This document shows, one piece after another, positions 39,762 to 49,476 of a stretch of DNA of 64,000 nt; positions within the stretch are counted from its first letter, which is position 1; every line of letters starts with the position of its first letter. This DNA is from Microbulbifer variabilis. GTDB lineage: Bacteria > Pseudomonadota > Gammaproteobacteria > Pseudomonadales > Cellvibrionaceae. The position numbers were made by a program, and so were the translations under genes. The stretch spans positions 2,773,001 to 2,837,000 of the forward strand of contig NZ_CP092418.1 in the NCBI RefSeq assembly GCF_023716485.1, read 5' to 3'. Under the pieces are notes generated by a model that worked only from the letters and a program-made list of their open reading frames with translations, was not told where the DNA came from and did not search any database.

Positions 39762-40154
39762 TTAGGCCATCTCACGAACCAAATCTATTACTTGTGTTGT
39801 TGAAATCCCTTCTGTTCTGGGGAAATAGTGAACTTCACATAAGTTTGAATAGTGATCAAACTTACCTTCCCAATCATTTCCCATAACAAGCATTTCAGCA
39901 TTGAATCGTTTAATATATTCAGCTTTCAGCTCAAGCGACTCTTCAAGAAATACCTCATCAACACAGTGAAGTGACTCAACAATTTTCATCCTGTCATCCT
40001 GGCTATAAATTGGTGGACGTCCCTTCTTGCTGATATTCAAAGCATCAGAGGAGACGCCTACGATTAAGTAAGCCCCTAATTCCTTCGCTCTTTCAAGGAT
40101 ATTTACATGGCCGATGTGAAATACATCAAAAGTCCCAAATGTAATAACTCTCAC
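39762..40154 (-). CDS. tagD: Glycerol-3-phosphate cytidylyltransferase
   Basis: Makes CDP-glycerol from CTP and sn-glycerol 3-phosphate. The 130 residues match TagD length. GTFDVFHIGHVNIL carries the HIGH nucleotidyltransferase motif (residues 13-16), and RTEGISTTQ near the C-terminus is the TagD signature that binds the nucleotide phosphates. Cytoplasmic. It heads the block of glycerophosphotransferase genes and lies 39 bases after nadK. Its presence is the strongest evidence that the polymer contains glycerol phosphate. Confidence 0.93.
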   Translation of the reverse strand: MRVITFGTFDVFHIGHVNILERAKELGAYLIVGVSSDALNISKKGRPPIYSQDDRMKIVESLHCVDEVFLEESLELKAEYIKRFNAEMLVMGNDWEGKFDHYSNLCEVHYFPRTEGISTTQVIDLVREMA

Positions 40155-40193
40155 TGATACCTCTCATTTGTTTATAACTTGTAATTTTTTAAT

Positions 40194-41063
40194 TTACTCG
40201 GCCCAACCAAGTTTCGACCTGCAAGTTTCGTAAAAATTATGCTCCAAGGGGTGCACCAGCGTTAATCGGTGCGGTTTTTTATGAATACGGATCACATCCC
40301 CTGGCTCAGTGATTATCTGATCATGACCATCACAAGTTACATAAGGCTTAGTGATATTCTGCCCTCCCACAATGATTTTAAATTCACTGCTGCCCTCTAC
40401 AACGATCGGGCGGCTGCTCAGGGTATGTGGGTTTAGCGGGACCAAGACAATTGCATCGAGTTTTGGATGCATGATCGGGCCTCCACCCGAAAGTGCATAC
40501 GCTGTCGAACCTGTCGGCGTAGAAATGATGAGCCCATCAGAGCGCTGCGTATAGACAAATTGACCATCAATGTAGAGGTCAAATTCAATCATACGGATAA
40601 ATTCACCTGGGTGTAGGACGACATCATTTAATGCAGTGCCCCTGTCAACCGGCTTACCGCCTCTCGCCACAGACATATCCAGCAAGAAGCGGCTTTCGGC
40701 CATATATTTGCCAGCCAAAACCTCCCCGACTTTTCGTTCAACCTCATCCGGGGTGATATCAGTGAGAAAGCCTAAACGACCGCGGTTAATACCGAGTAAG
40801 GGCACACTGAATTTTGCCAAAGCACGAGCAGCAGCGAGTAGGCTGCCATCGCCACCTACTACAATGACCAAGTCGCAGAGTTCGCCTAACTTCTCTTTTG
40901 AAGAGACACGTGCCTTGTTGGCAGATACTGCTGTTGCAGTATCCTTCTCCAACACGACCGCGTAGCCCTCTTGCTCAAGAAAAGCCATAAGGCGTTTGAG
41001 TGAAAGCACAGCACTATCACTTCCTGTGCGGCCGATCAGACCGATATTTTGAAATTCCGACAC
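40194..41063 (-). CDS. nadK: NAD kinase
   Basis: Phosphorylates NAD+ to NADP+ with ATP. Its 289 residues include VVGGDGSLLAAAR with the catalytic GGDG, NDVVLHPG, and SDGLIISTPTGSTAYALSGGGPI, all diagnostic. Cytoplasmic. GTG start at 41063 behind a GAGGGAG ribosome-binding site. It is a conserved housekeeping gene at the right border of the polysaccharide locus; tagD follows 39 bases downstream and may ride on its transcript. Confidence 0.96.
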   Translation of the reverse strand: MSEFQNIGLIGRTGSDSAVLSLKRLMAFLEQEGYAVVLEKDTATAVSANKARVSSKEKLGELCDLVIVVGGDGSLLAAARALAKFSVPLLGINRGRLGFLTDITPDEVERKVGEVLAGKYMAESRFLLDMSVARGGKPVDRGTALNDVVLHPGEFIRMIEFDLYIDGQFVYTQRSDGLIISTPTGSTAYALSGGGPIMHPKLDAIVLVPLNPHTLSSRPIVVEGSSEFKIIVGGQNITKPYVTCDGHDQIITEPGDVIRIHKKPHRLTLVHPLEHNFYETCRSKLGWAE

Positions 41064-41256
41064 CGCTCCCTCTCAGGTGCCCGAGCCTGGGCCTTGCGAT
41101 TGATACTTTACCTTTCAGACATCGAAGCTGGTACTACACGACGGCGGGAAAAGCTTCTCAAAAAGTGACAGGAGATTATGCCTTAGCTTGCGTTTAGAGT
41201 CGAACAAACACACCCGGGGTAGGAGAAATTACCATACGAAGAAGGGAATTTTTAGT

Positions 41257-42225
41257 CTAGCAGCCTAGTTGAAATCCACGCCGACCCTGTAGTCCGCCGG
41301 AGTGGAGCGCCAAAATCTTGGTGCCACAGCTGAAATGACCCTCGTTAGCTTTCCGCGAAATCGCATACAGCAGCTTGGCAGTATAAATAGGATCTAGAGG
41401 GATGCCAGCTTGCATCTCAAAAGCCCGGTGAAACTCCTGTAGTCGAACGGGGTACTTACCATATCCTCCACAATGGAACTCATCAGTCAGCTCAACCTCA
41501 CCTGCGTTTTTCTTTTTGAGACCTGATGTATTATATTGTGATAACGCCGCGAACCAATGCCAGGCAGCTCGACGAACAGAGCCTCCCGCTTTTAGCACCT
41601 CAACACCATGTACAGGAAAGCTACTTATGGAAGAGTTTAAGCCGCCCAGTGTTAGTCCAGTTCCACAGGCCACCCAAAGCTGGTCAAAGTTGATGGGGAC
41701 AGTTCCTTCAATAATTTCCCCCAGTAAATGAACTCCTCTTACCCCGGCAAGATTTGCCCCACCTTCCGGCAAATAGGCCCCAATAGCAGAGCCAACACCA
41801 ACCCGATTGAGAAAGTCTGACTGGCTGCGCTGCCTGTATAATTCACGGGACACGAATATAAATTTCATACCGAGGCGCTCGGCATCTTGAAGCATGGCAC
41901 TAAGCACCGGTGGGCGCTCACCTCGAACAATACCAATTGTGCGAAAGCCAAACCGCGCTCCAGCAGCAGCAGTGGCATGCAAGTGATTTGACCATGCTCC
42001 ACCACAAGTGATTAACGTCTCGACACCCAGCTCCCTTGCTTTAATCAAGTTAAAAATGAGCTTATACGCTTTATTACCTGAAATAAGTGGGTCCAGCAGG
42101 TCATCACGACGAATCCAGACCTCAACTCCCGGAAAAAGATTACTTCGGACCTTTTGGTAAGGAATCGCGCGCGCAGCTTCAGCGAAAGCATTCAGACCAA
42201 GAGTAGTTAGGTAGGAAACTGTCAC
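41257..42225 (-). CDS. PLP-dependent D-cysteine desulfhydrase / ACC deaminase family protein
   Basis: A fold-type II PLP enzyme of 322 residues. IRRDDLLDPLISGNKAYKL contains the PLP-binding Lys (GNKxxKL), followed by TCGGAWSNHLHATAAAGARFG and a phosphate-binding WVACGTGLTLGG. Members deaminate 1-aminocyclopropane-1-carboxylate or desulfhydrate D-cysteine; the substrate is not decidable from sequence, and many marine bacteria use it as a D-cysteine or related desulfhydrase. GTG start at 42225 after a TTGGAG site. It stands alone between nadK and the tRNA pair. Confidence 0.88.
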   Translation of the reverse strand: MTVSYLTTLGLNAFAEAARAIPYQKVRSNLFPGVEVWIRRDDLLDPLISGNKAYKLIFNLIKARELGVETLITCGGAWSNHLHATAAAGARFGFRTIGIVRGERPPVLSAMLQDAERLGMKFIFVSRELYRQRSQSDFLNRVGVGSAIGAYLPEGGANLAGVRGVHLLGEIIEGTVPINFDQLWVACGTGLTLGGLNSSISSFPVHGVEVLKAGGSVRRAAWHWFAALSQYNTSGLKKKNAGEVELTDEFHCGGYGKYPVRLQEFHRAFEMQAGIPLDPIYTAKLLYAISRKANEGHFSCGTKILALHSGGLQGRRGFQLGC

Positions 42226-42620
42226 GTATCTCCAATCCCTTCATAAAGAGGCAACCTGACAGGGCTCACTCCATAAAAGCAGCCCTTTACCGATAAGAAC
42301 ACAACCCCGCCCTCAAAAAAAGTTCACGAGCAAAGTGTGCATCCCAACCCATCCAGAGCCAGCAATACGATAGAGTCTAACGCCCTCCGTATTAGGTTGG
42401 CGCTCGGCACTTAGCCAGAGATCATATGAACAAGGTGAAGAGCCCCCTAGCGCAGGAGTAATATAACTGCTGCAAGTTCCTTCGTTCCCGCCAAATACCA
42501 CAAGCTTGAGCACAAGAAAAAAGAGTTGTGCCACTCACCTCAAATAGCTTGAAGGGGTCAAGCAAGGCGCAGTTCCAGAGCTTTTCAGGCCTAATACCAG
42601 TTCGCCCACACACGAATAAA

Positions 42621-42648
42621 AAAGGCCCGTACGTATGTACGGGCCTTT
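42621..42648 (-). terminator. Rho-independent terminator after the tRNA pair
   Basis: A perfect 12-bp dyad (AAAGGCCCGTAC and its complement) with a 4-base loop is followed on the minus strand by TTTATT, nine bases past the tRNA-Asp end. It should end the tRNA-Val/tRNA-Asp transcript. Confidence 0.88.
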
Positions 42649-42657
42649 TATCGTATC

Positions 42658-42734
42658 TGGCGGACCGGACGGGACTCGAACCCGCGACCTCCGGCGTGAC
42701 AGGCCGGCATTCTAACCAACTGAACTACCGGTCC
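42658..42734 (-). tRNA. tRNA-Asp (GTC)
   Basis: A complete 77-base cloverleaf on the minus strand, beginning GGACCGGTAGTTCAG and ending with an encoded CCA. The anticodon loop CTGTCAC gives GTC (Asp). The T arm is GGTTCGAGTCC. Second of a two-tRNA operon, directly before a terminator. Confidence 0.97.
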
Positions 42735-42761
42735 TCGGTAGTAAACTTCCATTTAGGAAGT

Positions 42762-42837
42762 TGGTGGGTGGTACAGGGGTCGAACCTGTGACCTACGGCT
42801 TGTAAGGCCGTCGCTCTCCCAACTGAGCTAACCACCC
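42762..42837 (-). tRNA. tRNA-Val (TAC)
   Basis: A complete 76-base cloverleaf on the minus strand, beginning GGGTGGTTAGCTCAG and ending CCACCCACCA. The anticodon loop CTTACAA gives TAC (Val). First gene of the tandem with tRNA-Asp, 27 bases apart. Confidence 0.97.
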
Positions 42838-42932
42838 GCTGCTCATCTTCTTTCAGGGCCTAGCCCCTTGAGCGAGGCGCATATTACTAGAATATAATTT
42901 CCTGTCAATAATTTTCGCGCCAAGTCCCACTA

Positions 42933-45299
42933 TTATTCATCGGGCATGCTTTCCGAAGGTACAGACACCGGCTGCATCTCCTCCTCCCCGACACTTGCCT
43001 CTTGCAATAGCTTGCCTTGTCGATAGTCTGGGTCAATTAAATGACCTGCAATTCGCACTGGGACCCCTTTAGGAATCAACTGCTCTCTTGGGCGGGCCAA
43101 ATCCTGTTCATTGTAGTTGCATACCCCGGTTGGGAAGATGCGTCGTAAGTCATCGAGACGACCTGATATCTCTTCCGTATGAGAGCCATAGACGCCTTTT
43201 GCAAGAGCCCTCTCCACCGGCTGAAGCGCGCACTTAAAGATGTCATCAGTCACTGGTGCTCCGGCTACCTGCCTTGAGGTGCTGTGGGCAGGGTACTCCC
43301 GCATACATTTCCCTTTCGACTGGCGGTTCCAGTCTCCATTCCAAACATCAGATCCTGATGCTAGTACATTACCTTCGCTATCAAAGCATTGATCACTGGC
43401 ATCCTCAGGTCGATTACCAACTACACCTTTAGCAGGGTCATTAATGATGTTTTGCATCCACCGGTCGACCAGATCAAGCGCATCATCCAATGGGTTGTAG
43501 TCTTTGTGACTCATCCAGATCAGTTGATTGTCAGCGTGGCCGCGGGCCCTCCGGATACGCTCTCGAGTCGAAAAAGAAGCCGAGCTGTGATGCATATCTG
43601 GTTCTTCGTCCAGATAGTGGCGCATATCAATTATCGGAATTTCTACATCCCCAAGGAAAACATGACCAGACCTATAAATCCCCTTGATTGCCTCCAAATC
43701 CGCGCGGCTACGCTTAGCTGGGCTCGCCAGAGTCCCCATGTTTAAATTTTGCTCACTCCATACGGAAAGGCGCACAGGAAAAAGCCCACCATTGAGAAAC
43801 CAGAGCTTTTCTTGCGACTGATTCTGCGGGGCTTTCCACCCACCTATTGCAGCATTGATTTTTAAGAAATTATCGATGCTTATCTCTCCATCAACCAACG
43901 CTTTCAACCCATACTGAACCCCTTCGTTATCCCAGGTTGTATTCGCATAGCCATTTTCAGCAGCACCATAGAACTGGCGAAGATTTTCCCAATGTGTCCA
44001 ATGCACTCTATCCGGCAAATCACCGGAAAAACTTTTAAAGAAGTGTACAAAGTTTGGGTTATTTACCAGTGGCACCAAACCACGCCAACCTTCTACGCAT
44101 TCAGTTGCGCCGCTTGGTCGTCCCCTATAACGGCCATCAAACAAACCAGCGGCTAAAGTAATCAGCTTGAAGCGGCTATCCGCCTCAGGGTTCGCAGCCA
44201 ACCCCTGTATCCGTTGACGCTCCTCAACATCCTGCCAGCGGGGGTTGTTAGTATCCAGGACATCGAAAAAATACTCTAAAGGCTCACAGTCAAAGGCGTA
44301 GATAGTCTGGGTTACCATATCTGGATAGGAGTAAAGTGGTATCGCCGCATCCAGTAGCCCCGGTGCATTTTGCGCCAAGATGTACTGCTGAATAGCACCT
44401 CCCGAGCCACCGATACCAACCGTATACATGGGCTCACCATAGAGTGCTTGGAACTGTTTTTTTAGGCGCCGTGCCGTATCCTCTGCCAACCATAAGTTAT
44501 AGTGATTTCTGGTTTGATTCGCCGTCGAATAAACGATGGCATATCCTCGAGCCAACTGGTCCATTCGCCGAGTTGTCACATCTCCTTTGCTCAAATTACC
44601 TTGGCGCCAACCTATACCTACTCCCCCACGAAACTGATATATCAAACGCCGGTTCCAATTGCTGGCATTTGGTTTTTCGGCAGTTTCGCCGTCTCCTCGC
44701 AGAGCTGCAATAGCATAATGATGCCGGTTAATCGTGCCTGTTTCGACACGGACAATAAAATCTACTTGTCGACCATTTACTGTTACCTTATCAATATCGT
44801 TACGTGCTTCATGTAGGTAATAAAAGCTTCCATCTGTTGTGCTCCTATAGAAGTACGTTACCTCCGTTGCATGGCTACAGTCTCGGCTATAACCAATCAC
44901 CTCTTTGGTTTTCTTCCCATCTGGACCTAAAGCAAAAATTGGGACCCCCTCCTTGGCCTGGTTATCAACCAATGGCTGCTTATCGGTGATCGCATTACGA
45001 CCACAAAAGAAGGGGTACTTTGAGGGGCCAGTAAATAACGTTTCTACTGGTCCAACCTCACCAATTGAGATAGGGAATGGAAAATACTCAGGCGGACGTG
45101 ACATCATTCTAGGGTGAGGCCCCGCATAAGCCGGTGTAGAAGCATAATCAAGAGCGCCAGCCGGCACCCCTATTACTGGAGCATCTGCTTTGCCATGTAC
45201 TTTTGGCAATTTCGCATACGCGATCCAAGCGACTACCCCCAGCACTCCGAGCAGCGCCAAGAAAAATACAGAGAGAAACCAAGCTCCCCTTGTCGACAT
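42933..45299 (-). CDS. Large membrane-anchored DUF6351-like protein with alpha/beta-hydrolase-type GxSGG motif
   Basis: A 788-residue protein anchored by one N-terminal helix (AWFLSVFFLALLGVLGVVAWIAY), with the rest outside the inner membrane. ATG at 45299 is chosen for its GGAGG site 6 bases upstream; a longer start at 45368 has none. Residues ~310-330 hold TVGIGGSGGAIQQYIL, a nucleophile-elbow-like motif, and several Asp/His positions follow. Length and motif match DUF6351-type secreted proteins of unknown reaction. There is no operon partner. Hydrolase function is inferred from the motif only. Confidence 0.65.
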   Translation of the reverse strand: MSTRGAWFLSVFFLALLGVLGVVAWIAYAKLPKVHGKADAPVIGVPAGALDYASTPAYAGPHPRMMSRPPEYFPFPISIGEVGPVETLFTGPSKYPFFCGRNAITDKQPLVDNQAKEGVPIFALGPDGKKTKEVIGYSRDCSHATEVTYFYRSTTDGSFYYLHEARNDIDKVTVNGRQVDFIVRVETGTINRHHYAIAALRGDGETAEKPNASNWNRRLIYQFRGGVGIGWRQGNLSKGDVTTRRMDQLARGYAIVYSTANQTRNHYNLWLAEDTARRLKKQFQALYGEPMYTVGIGGSGGAIQQYILAQNAPGLLDAAIPLYSYPDMVTQTIYAFDCEPLEYFFDVLDTNNPRWQDVEERQRIQGLAANPEADSRFKLITLAAGLFDGRYRGRPSGATECVEGWRGLVPLVNNPNFVHFFKSFSGDLPDRVHWTHWENLRQFYGAAENGYANTTWDNEGVQYGLKALVDGEISIDNFLKINAAIGGWKAPQNQSQEKLWFLNGGLFPVRLSVWSEQNLNMGTLASPAKRSRADLEAIKGIYRSGHVFLGDVEIPIIDMRHYLDEEPDMHHSSASFSTRERIRRARGHADNQLIWMSHKDYNPLDDALDLVDRWMQNIINDPAKGVVGNRPEDASDQCFDSEGNVLASGSDVWNGDWNRQSKGKCMREYPAHSTSRQVAGAPVTDDIFKCALQPVERALAKGVYGSHTEEISGRLDDLRRIFPTGVCNYNEQDLARPREQLIPKGVPVRIAGHLIDPDYRQGKLLQEASVGEEEMQPVSVPSESMPDE

Positions 45300-45456
45300 A
45301 AACGCCTCCACAGCTGTCAACTTCACCAAGTGATACAGCTTGAGTATATGAAGGGATAAAGAGGTCAACCGACAGTTGGCGCCGGGGAGGACTTATAGGA
45401 AGGATGTATCAGAAATATCGAACCAAGTAGCCCAACAAATCAGGCAAAGACAAAAA

Positions 45457-45475
45457 GGAAGCCCATCAGGCTTCC
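45457..45475 (-). terminator. Rho-independent terminator after cysC
   Basis: GGAAGCC-CATCA-GGCTTCC hairpin followed on the minus strand by TTTTTG, about 27 bases after the cysC stop. Typical intrinsic terminator. Confidence 0.85.
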
Positions 45476-45502
45476 CTTATAGTATGCTTCATAAAAGTCA
45501 GC

Positions 45503-46132
45503 TTAATCCTTGGCAATAAGACCTTTCTCTTGCAGGGTAGAAATAATCACTTCCACCTCTTGCTCCAAGGTCATTTCTGCTGTATTAAGACGCAACTCAG
45601 GGGAAATAGGCGCTTCATAAGGGTCATCAATTCCAGTAAAACCCTTAATTTCACCCGCACGAGCCTTTTTATAAAGGCCTTTAGGGTCACGAGATTCTGC
45701 CTCCTCCAGTGGACAGTCTACAAACACCTCCAAATAAGGCAGATTGCCATCCTCATGCATCTTTCTAACCATATCGCGATCTTCTCGATATGGACTAATA
45801 AAGCTACTGAGAACCACTATCCCAGTGTCCGCAAACAGTTTGGAAATTTCACCTACACGACGGATATTTTCTTTGCGATCTTCAGCAGAAAAGCCTAGAT
45901 TTGAGTTGATCCCCAAACGTATATTGTCACCATCCAAGCGATAGCTCAGGACATCTCGCGCAGCCAAAGCCTTCTCAACCGCTACTGCTACCGTGCTCTT
46001 GCCGGAACCCGACAGGCCGGTGAACCAAAGGGTCACGCCTTTGTGACCAAGAATACTGGCCCTGTTGTCACGAGTTACATCGCCATCATGCCAATGTACA
46101 TTGGTCGCCTTGCGTTCAACTGTTGTCGTCAC
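45503..46132 (-). CDS. cysC: Adenylylsulfate (APS) kinase
   Basis: Phosphorylates APS to PAPS in sulfate activation. Its 209 residues carry the P-loop GLSGSGKST (39-47), [54 protein letters not shown] and the final [10 protein letters not shown] region. Cytoplasmic. It stands alone, without cysD/cysN or reductase genes nearby, so in this window it is not part of an assimilation cluster. ATG at 46132. A terminator follows. Confident family assignment. Confidence 0.95.
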   Translation of the reverse strand: MTTTVERKATNVHWHDGDVTRDNRASILGHKGVTLWFTGLSGSGKSTVAVAVEKALAARDVLSYRLDGDNIRLGINSNLGFSAEDRKENIRRVGEISKLFADTGIVVLSSFISPYREDRDMVRKMHEDGNLPYLEVFVDCPLEEAESRDPKGLYKKARAGEIKGFTGIDDPYEAPISPELRLNTAEMTLEQEVEVIISTLQEKGLIAKD

Positions 46133-47111
46133 CGATCACTCCAAGATTTTGATTCAACTCCTATTCCCTCTTCAGTGAGAGGTTCGCAAGAAACCACTCC
46201 CCCAGAGGCTAGACGGCCAATTATCAGGCATTTGAAGCATTAGCGTAAAGGCTTTGCTTATAGCATATTAAACCACATATAGTAGTGGATGTGCATAAGT
46301 ACCTCTGGCCACTTATTTCTAAATTTCGACCTCAAGCAAGAACAGTGGCACCAAAAAGAGAAAAATTTGAGGTATTAAGCCCTAAGAAGAAGCGCCTTTT
46401 TCCCTGGTCGAGAAGTAGAGACTATTTTTCCATTGACTGTTGTGGGCCAGCAAATAGATTTAACCTAAATTTGATCATGATTATAATTCTATTGAGAGCA
46501 TCATAAATTCAATGCCTCAACACTGTGCACTTCAAATAAGTTTCTTTAAACAACAATCAGTATTAACCAGGTAGCAATTAAAGCATATCTCATTGCGCTC
46601 TATATTGCAGTTACAACACATATAAACAATTAAATATTACGTTATGAATCTAGCCTCATTTCATCTAATGACATTATGCAAGCATAGACAATTATACCTT
46701 TAGATATTTCGCATCCCGCATATAGAAGTGCCACGTAAGGACTATGACACAACCTAAAAGAGCGTTAGCAAACAAGTAACCCTAAAAAGTTATAAGGTGG
46801 GATAACCCCTTTAATAATTAGCTAATATTCAAAAGGGAGATTATCTTTTAGTAGGCGCCATGCTTCACTCTCCAATTACATATGTAAGCAATATCACACA
46901 TATAAATTTGTGCTTACTTAGTGCCTGCTCGTAAGCGAGAGATGACCATTTCTCCCCCTATTTTCAAAACTAAACCCAGTTACACCCTACTCAATAAAAA
47001 ACGTCAAATATAGAAAATGACACTATGACCATGATAACCTCTGGTTTGAACCGGCATGAAATAGCCCTGCACTTAGTGGGGCTTAGCTTTATAAAAGGAG
47101 GCAATTAGCCG
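46133..47111. other. Long AT-rich intergenic region between cysC and nhaA
   Basis: About 980 bases between divergent genes. Frames are short and do not look coding on either strand. A 7-bp inverted repeat GTAAGCA/TGCTTAC occurs near 46,883-46,917. The right end holds a strong AAAAGGAGG ribosome-binding site for nhaA (47,095-47,103). No RNA gene recognised. Confidence 0.35.
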
Positions 47112-48554
47112 ATGGCAAAAAGTGTTCTGGATAGATTCAAAATTCGTAAAGGAAAAGTCTTTGAGGCACCGCTAGAGGGGGCCTTTGGCCGCCTGGTTAC
47201 ACCTTTTGAAGAATTTATCCATCGCCAAAGCAGCAGTGGTATCTTACTGATGCTCTCTGCAATGGTTGCACTGATTGTTGCCAACTCCCCTCTACAGGAT
47301 GCTTACAAGCACCTGCTCCATATGCCTGTCAGCATTGGCACTGGTGACTGGGTGCTTTCTCTATCACTACATCATTGGATTAATGATGGCCTAATGGCCA
47401 TCTTCTTTTTCTTGGTAGGGTTAGAACTTAAACGTGAATTTTTAGTTGGGGAACTCTCAGATCTACGCCAAGCAGTCCTGCCCGTGATGGCAGCGGTTGG
47501 CGGTATGGTAGTTCCAGCCTTGATTTATAGCTCCCTAAACAATGGCGACATCGCAGAACGCGGTTGGGGCATCCCTATGGCTACTGATATCGCTTTTGCC
47601 GTGGGCTGTATAGCATTACTAGGAAACAGAGTCCCAAGGGCTGTGGTAACTTTTCTGGTAGCCCTAGCCATTGTAGATGACCTAGGAGCAATTCTTGTAA
47701 TTGCTATTTGGTATACAGAGCAAGTGAACACTACCGCTTTAATGGCCTCCGGATTTCTAGTTGTAATCATGGGCTTACTCAATGCCGCCGGGGTTCGCCG
47801 CTCTTCTGCCTACGTCTTTACCGGTATTTTGCTCTGGTACGGACTTTACAAGGCAGGCGTTCATGCCACTCTAGCAGGCGTAATTACGGCAATGGCACTA
47901 CCTGCCAAGCCAAAGTATGATCCTGTAGCGTTCAGCACCTTTGTTAAAGATATTATCCGCAGCTTCGATCGATACTTTCGCCCCGGTGATAAGATCATTG
48001 CAAACGATGCCCTCCATGCACGTGTAATGGCCTTGGGTAACGGTGTAAATCTAGCTCAGTCCCCCCTACAGCGTATGGAAACCCGCTTACATATCCCGGT
48101 GGGCTTTATAGTAATTCCAATTTTCGCACTGGCTAATGCGGGCATCCCTTTCGATAGCTTTAGTAGTTCAGCAGCGGTACTCAACCCAGTAACACTCGGT
48201 GTCATTAGCGGCTTGGTTGTTGGCAAGCTAATTGGCATTGTAGGCGCAACTTGGATAGGCTGGAAACTTGGCTGGGGCAAGCTACCCAAGGCTGCGAACT
48301 TTCAGCATATCGTAGGTGTGGCATTACTCGCCGGCATTGGCTTTACTATGTCTATCTTTATAGCCGAGCTGGCATTTAGCTCCCAGTACGAACTTCTGGT
48401 GCAGGCGAAAGCCGGTATCCTACTAGCTTCTGTAATCGCCGGAGTTGCCGGCTTCCTAGTTCTACGCAATGCACCTATCTCTGAAGAGCAAGAGGATGAA
48501 TTCAAGGAAGCTGAGAACTCAAATTCTGGACTGCCGCCTCATTCCGTCTCGTAG
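47112..48554 (+). CDS. nhaA: Na+/H+ antiporter NhaA
   Basis: Inner-membrane antiporter that exports Na+ in exchange for H+ at alkaline pH or high salt. 480 residues, longer than E. coli NhaA because of a ~30-residue N-terminal extension and a polar, Glu-rich C-terminal tail. Conserved NhaA sequences are clear: FFFLVGLELKREFLVGEL, GIPMATDIAFAVG and ALAIVDDLGAILVIAIWY with the ion-binding Asp pair (189-190). A strong AAGGAGG site lies upstream. A 13-bp stem-loop follows the gene. Common in marine bacteria. Confidence 0.95.
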   Translation: MAKSVLDRFKIRKGKVFEAPLEGAFGRLVTPFEEFIHRQSSSGILLMLSAMVALIVANSPLQDAYKHLLHMPVSIGTGDWVLSLSLHHWINDGLMAIFFFLVGLELKREFLVGELSDLRQAVLPVMAAVGGMVVPALIYSSLNNGDIAERGWGIPMATDIAFAVGCIALLGNRVPRAVVTFLVALAIVDDLGAILVIAIWYTEQVNTTALMASGFLVVIMGLLNAAGVRRSSAYVFTGILLWYGLYKAGVHATLAGVITAMALPAKPKYDPVAFSTFVKDIIRSFDRYFRPGDKIIANDALHARVMALGNGVNLAQSPLQRMETRLHIPVGFIVIPIFALANAGIPFDSFSSSAAVLNPVTLGVISGLVVGKLIGIVGATWIGWKLGWGKLPKAANFQHIVGVALLAGIGFTMSIFIAELAFSSQYELLVQAKAGILLASVIAGVAGFLVLRNAPISEEQEDEFKEAENSNSGLPPHSVS

Positions 48555-48606
48555 CAGGGTAGATTTGTGGTAGGCCTAAAATTTCCGCTTTAAATCGTAC
48601 AACCGG

Positions 48607-48639
48607 AGCCGAGTAACTATAATCAATAGTTACTCGGCT
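48607..48639 (+). terminator. Stem-loop after nhaA
   Basis: A perfect 13-bp inverted repeat (AGCCGAGTAACTA and its complement) with a 7-base loop, about 50 bases after the nhaA stop. There is no long T tract, so it may terminate weakly or protect the mRNA end. Confidence 0.6.
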
Positions 48640-48734
48640 AAGATTTACTCACATAACAATTACTTAGATAACAGCACCGGCTAGCTTTGGTAGCGAGCAA
48701 CTCAACTAACAACAACAAATAATTTCAGTGTCAA

Positions 48735-49130
48735 TTAAATTCGCACTAAAGTTACATCACAATGAGCATAATTTACGATACTATTTGCTGTAGAGCCTAT
48801 TAGAGAGCTTATACCTTTCTTAGAGTGAGTCCCGAGCACGATTAAATCTACACTTCTTTTTTCAGCTTCCTTGCAAATCACCTCATAGGGCTTACCTACT
48901 TTCAGGATTCTATTTTTCTTAGAGATACCGAAATCTGAAACTATCTCCTCAAACTTCGGAATAGCATCCTCTTTAAGCTCTCGCTGATAATCCTTAGGCA
49001 AAAAGCTGTAGGGAAGCACATTTAATACGATTAACTTACTTTCATGCTGGCTTGAAAGTTCTACAGCCCTTGAAAGCACAAAGCGCCCTTCTTTGGAAGC
49101 CTCTATAGCGCAAAGAATTGTTTTATACAT
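48735..49130 (-). CDS. Universal stress protein (UspA family)
   Basis: A single-domain USP of 131 residues. It begins MYKTILCAIEASKEGRFVL and ends with the ATP-binding motif GTHSKKGISSLIGSTANSIV (G-x2-G-x9-G-S/T type), followed by HCDVTLVRI. The first strand has Ala-Ile-Glu where many USPs have an Asp. Cytoplasmic, probably dimeric; a role in stress survival is inferred from the family. Monocistronic, opposite to nhaA. Confidence 0.93.
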   Translation of the reverse strand: MYKTILCAIEASKEGRFVLSRAVELSSQHESKLIVLNVLPYSFLPKDYQRELKEDAIPKFEEIVSDFGISKKNRILKVGKPYEVICKEAEKRSVDLIVLGTHSKKGISSLIGSTANSIVNYAHCDVTLVRI

Positions 49131-49476
49131 CTAACCCCCTCCCCATATTATGATAACTAAACACTACTAAAAACAGCAGATCAACACAAAACTCCAACTG
49201 CTAGATTCATTGTCACACCGAAATCCCCCCTAAGCACCCACCAAAAATCCAAATACATCAATTTCCAGCCTACTCATTACGGCATCTCTGTATTTGTAAC
49301 CAGATCCAAACCATTCAATCAGGAAGGTACTTAATTCATCAGGAATTGGGGCTAAAAGAAGCCGCCTTGGAACCAACTAAGTATCACTAGAGTACCCAAA
49401 ATACAATAAGGATCCAATTCACTTTAAAATTTTTTACATTTCAACCTTCCATAGCCTTTAAAAATAAAGTGATCAG
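49131..49476. other. Intergenic region, no gene seen
   Basis: An AT-rich 346-base gap between the USP and phosphodiesterase genes, both minus strand. I see no coding frame, RNA or strong hairpin. It should contain the USP promoter. Confidence 0.3.
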
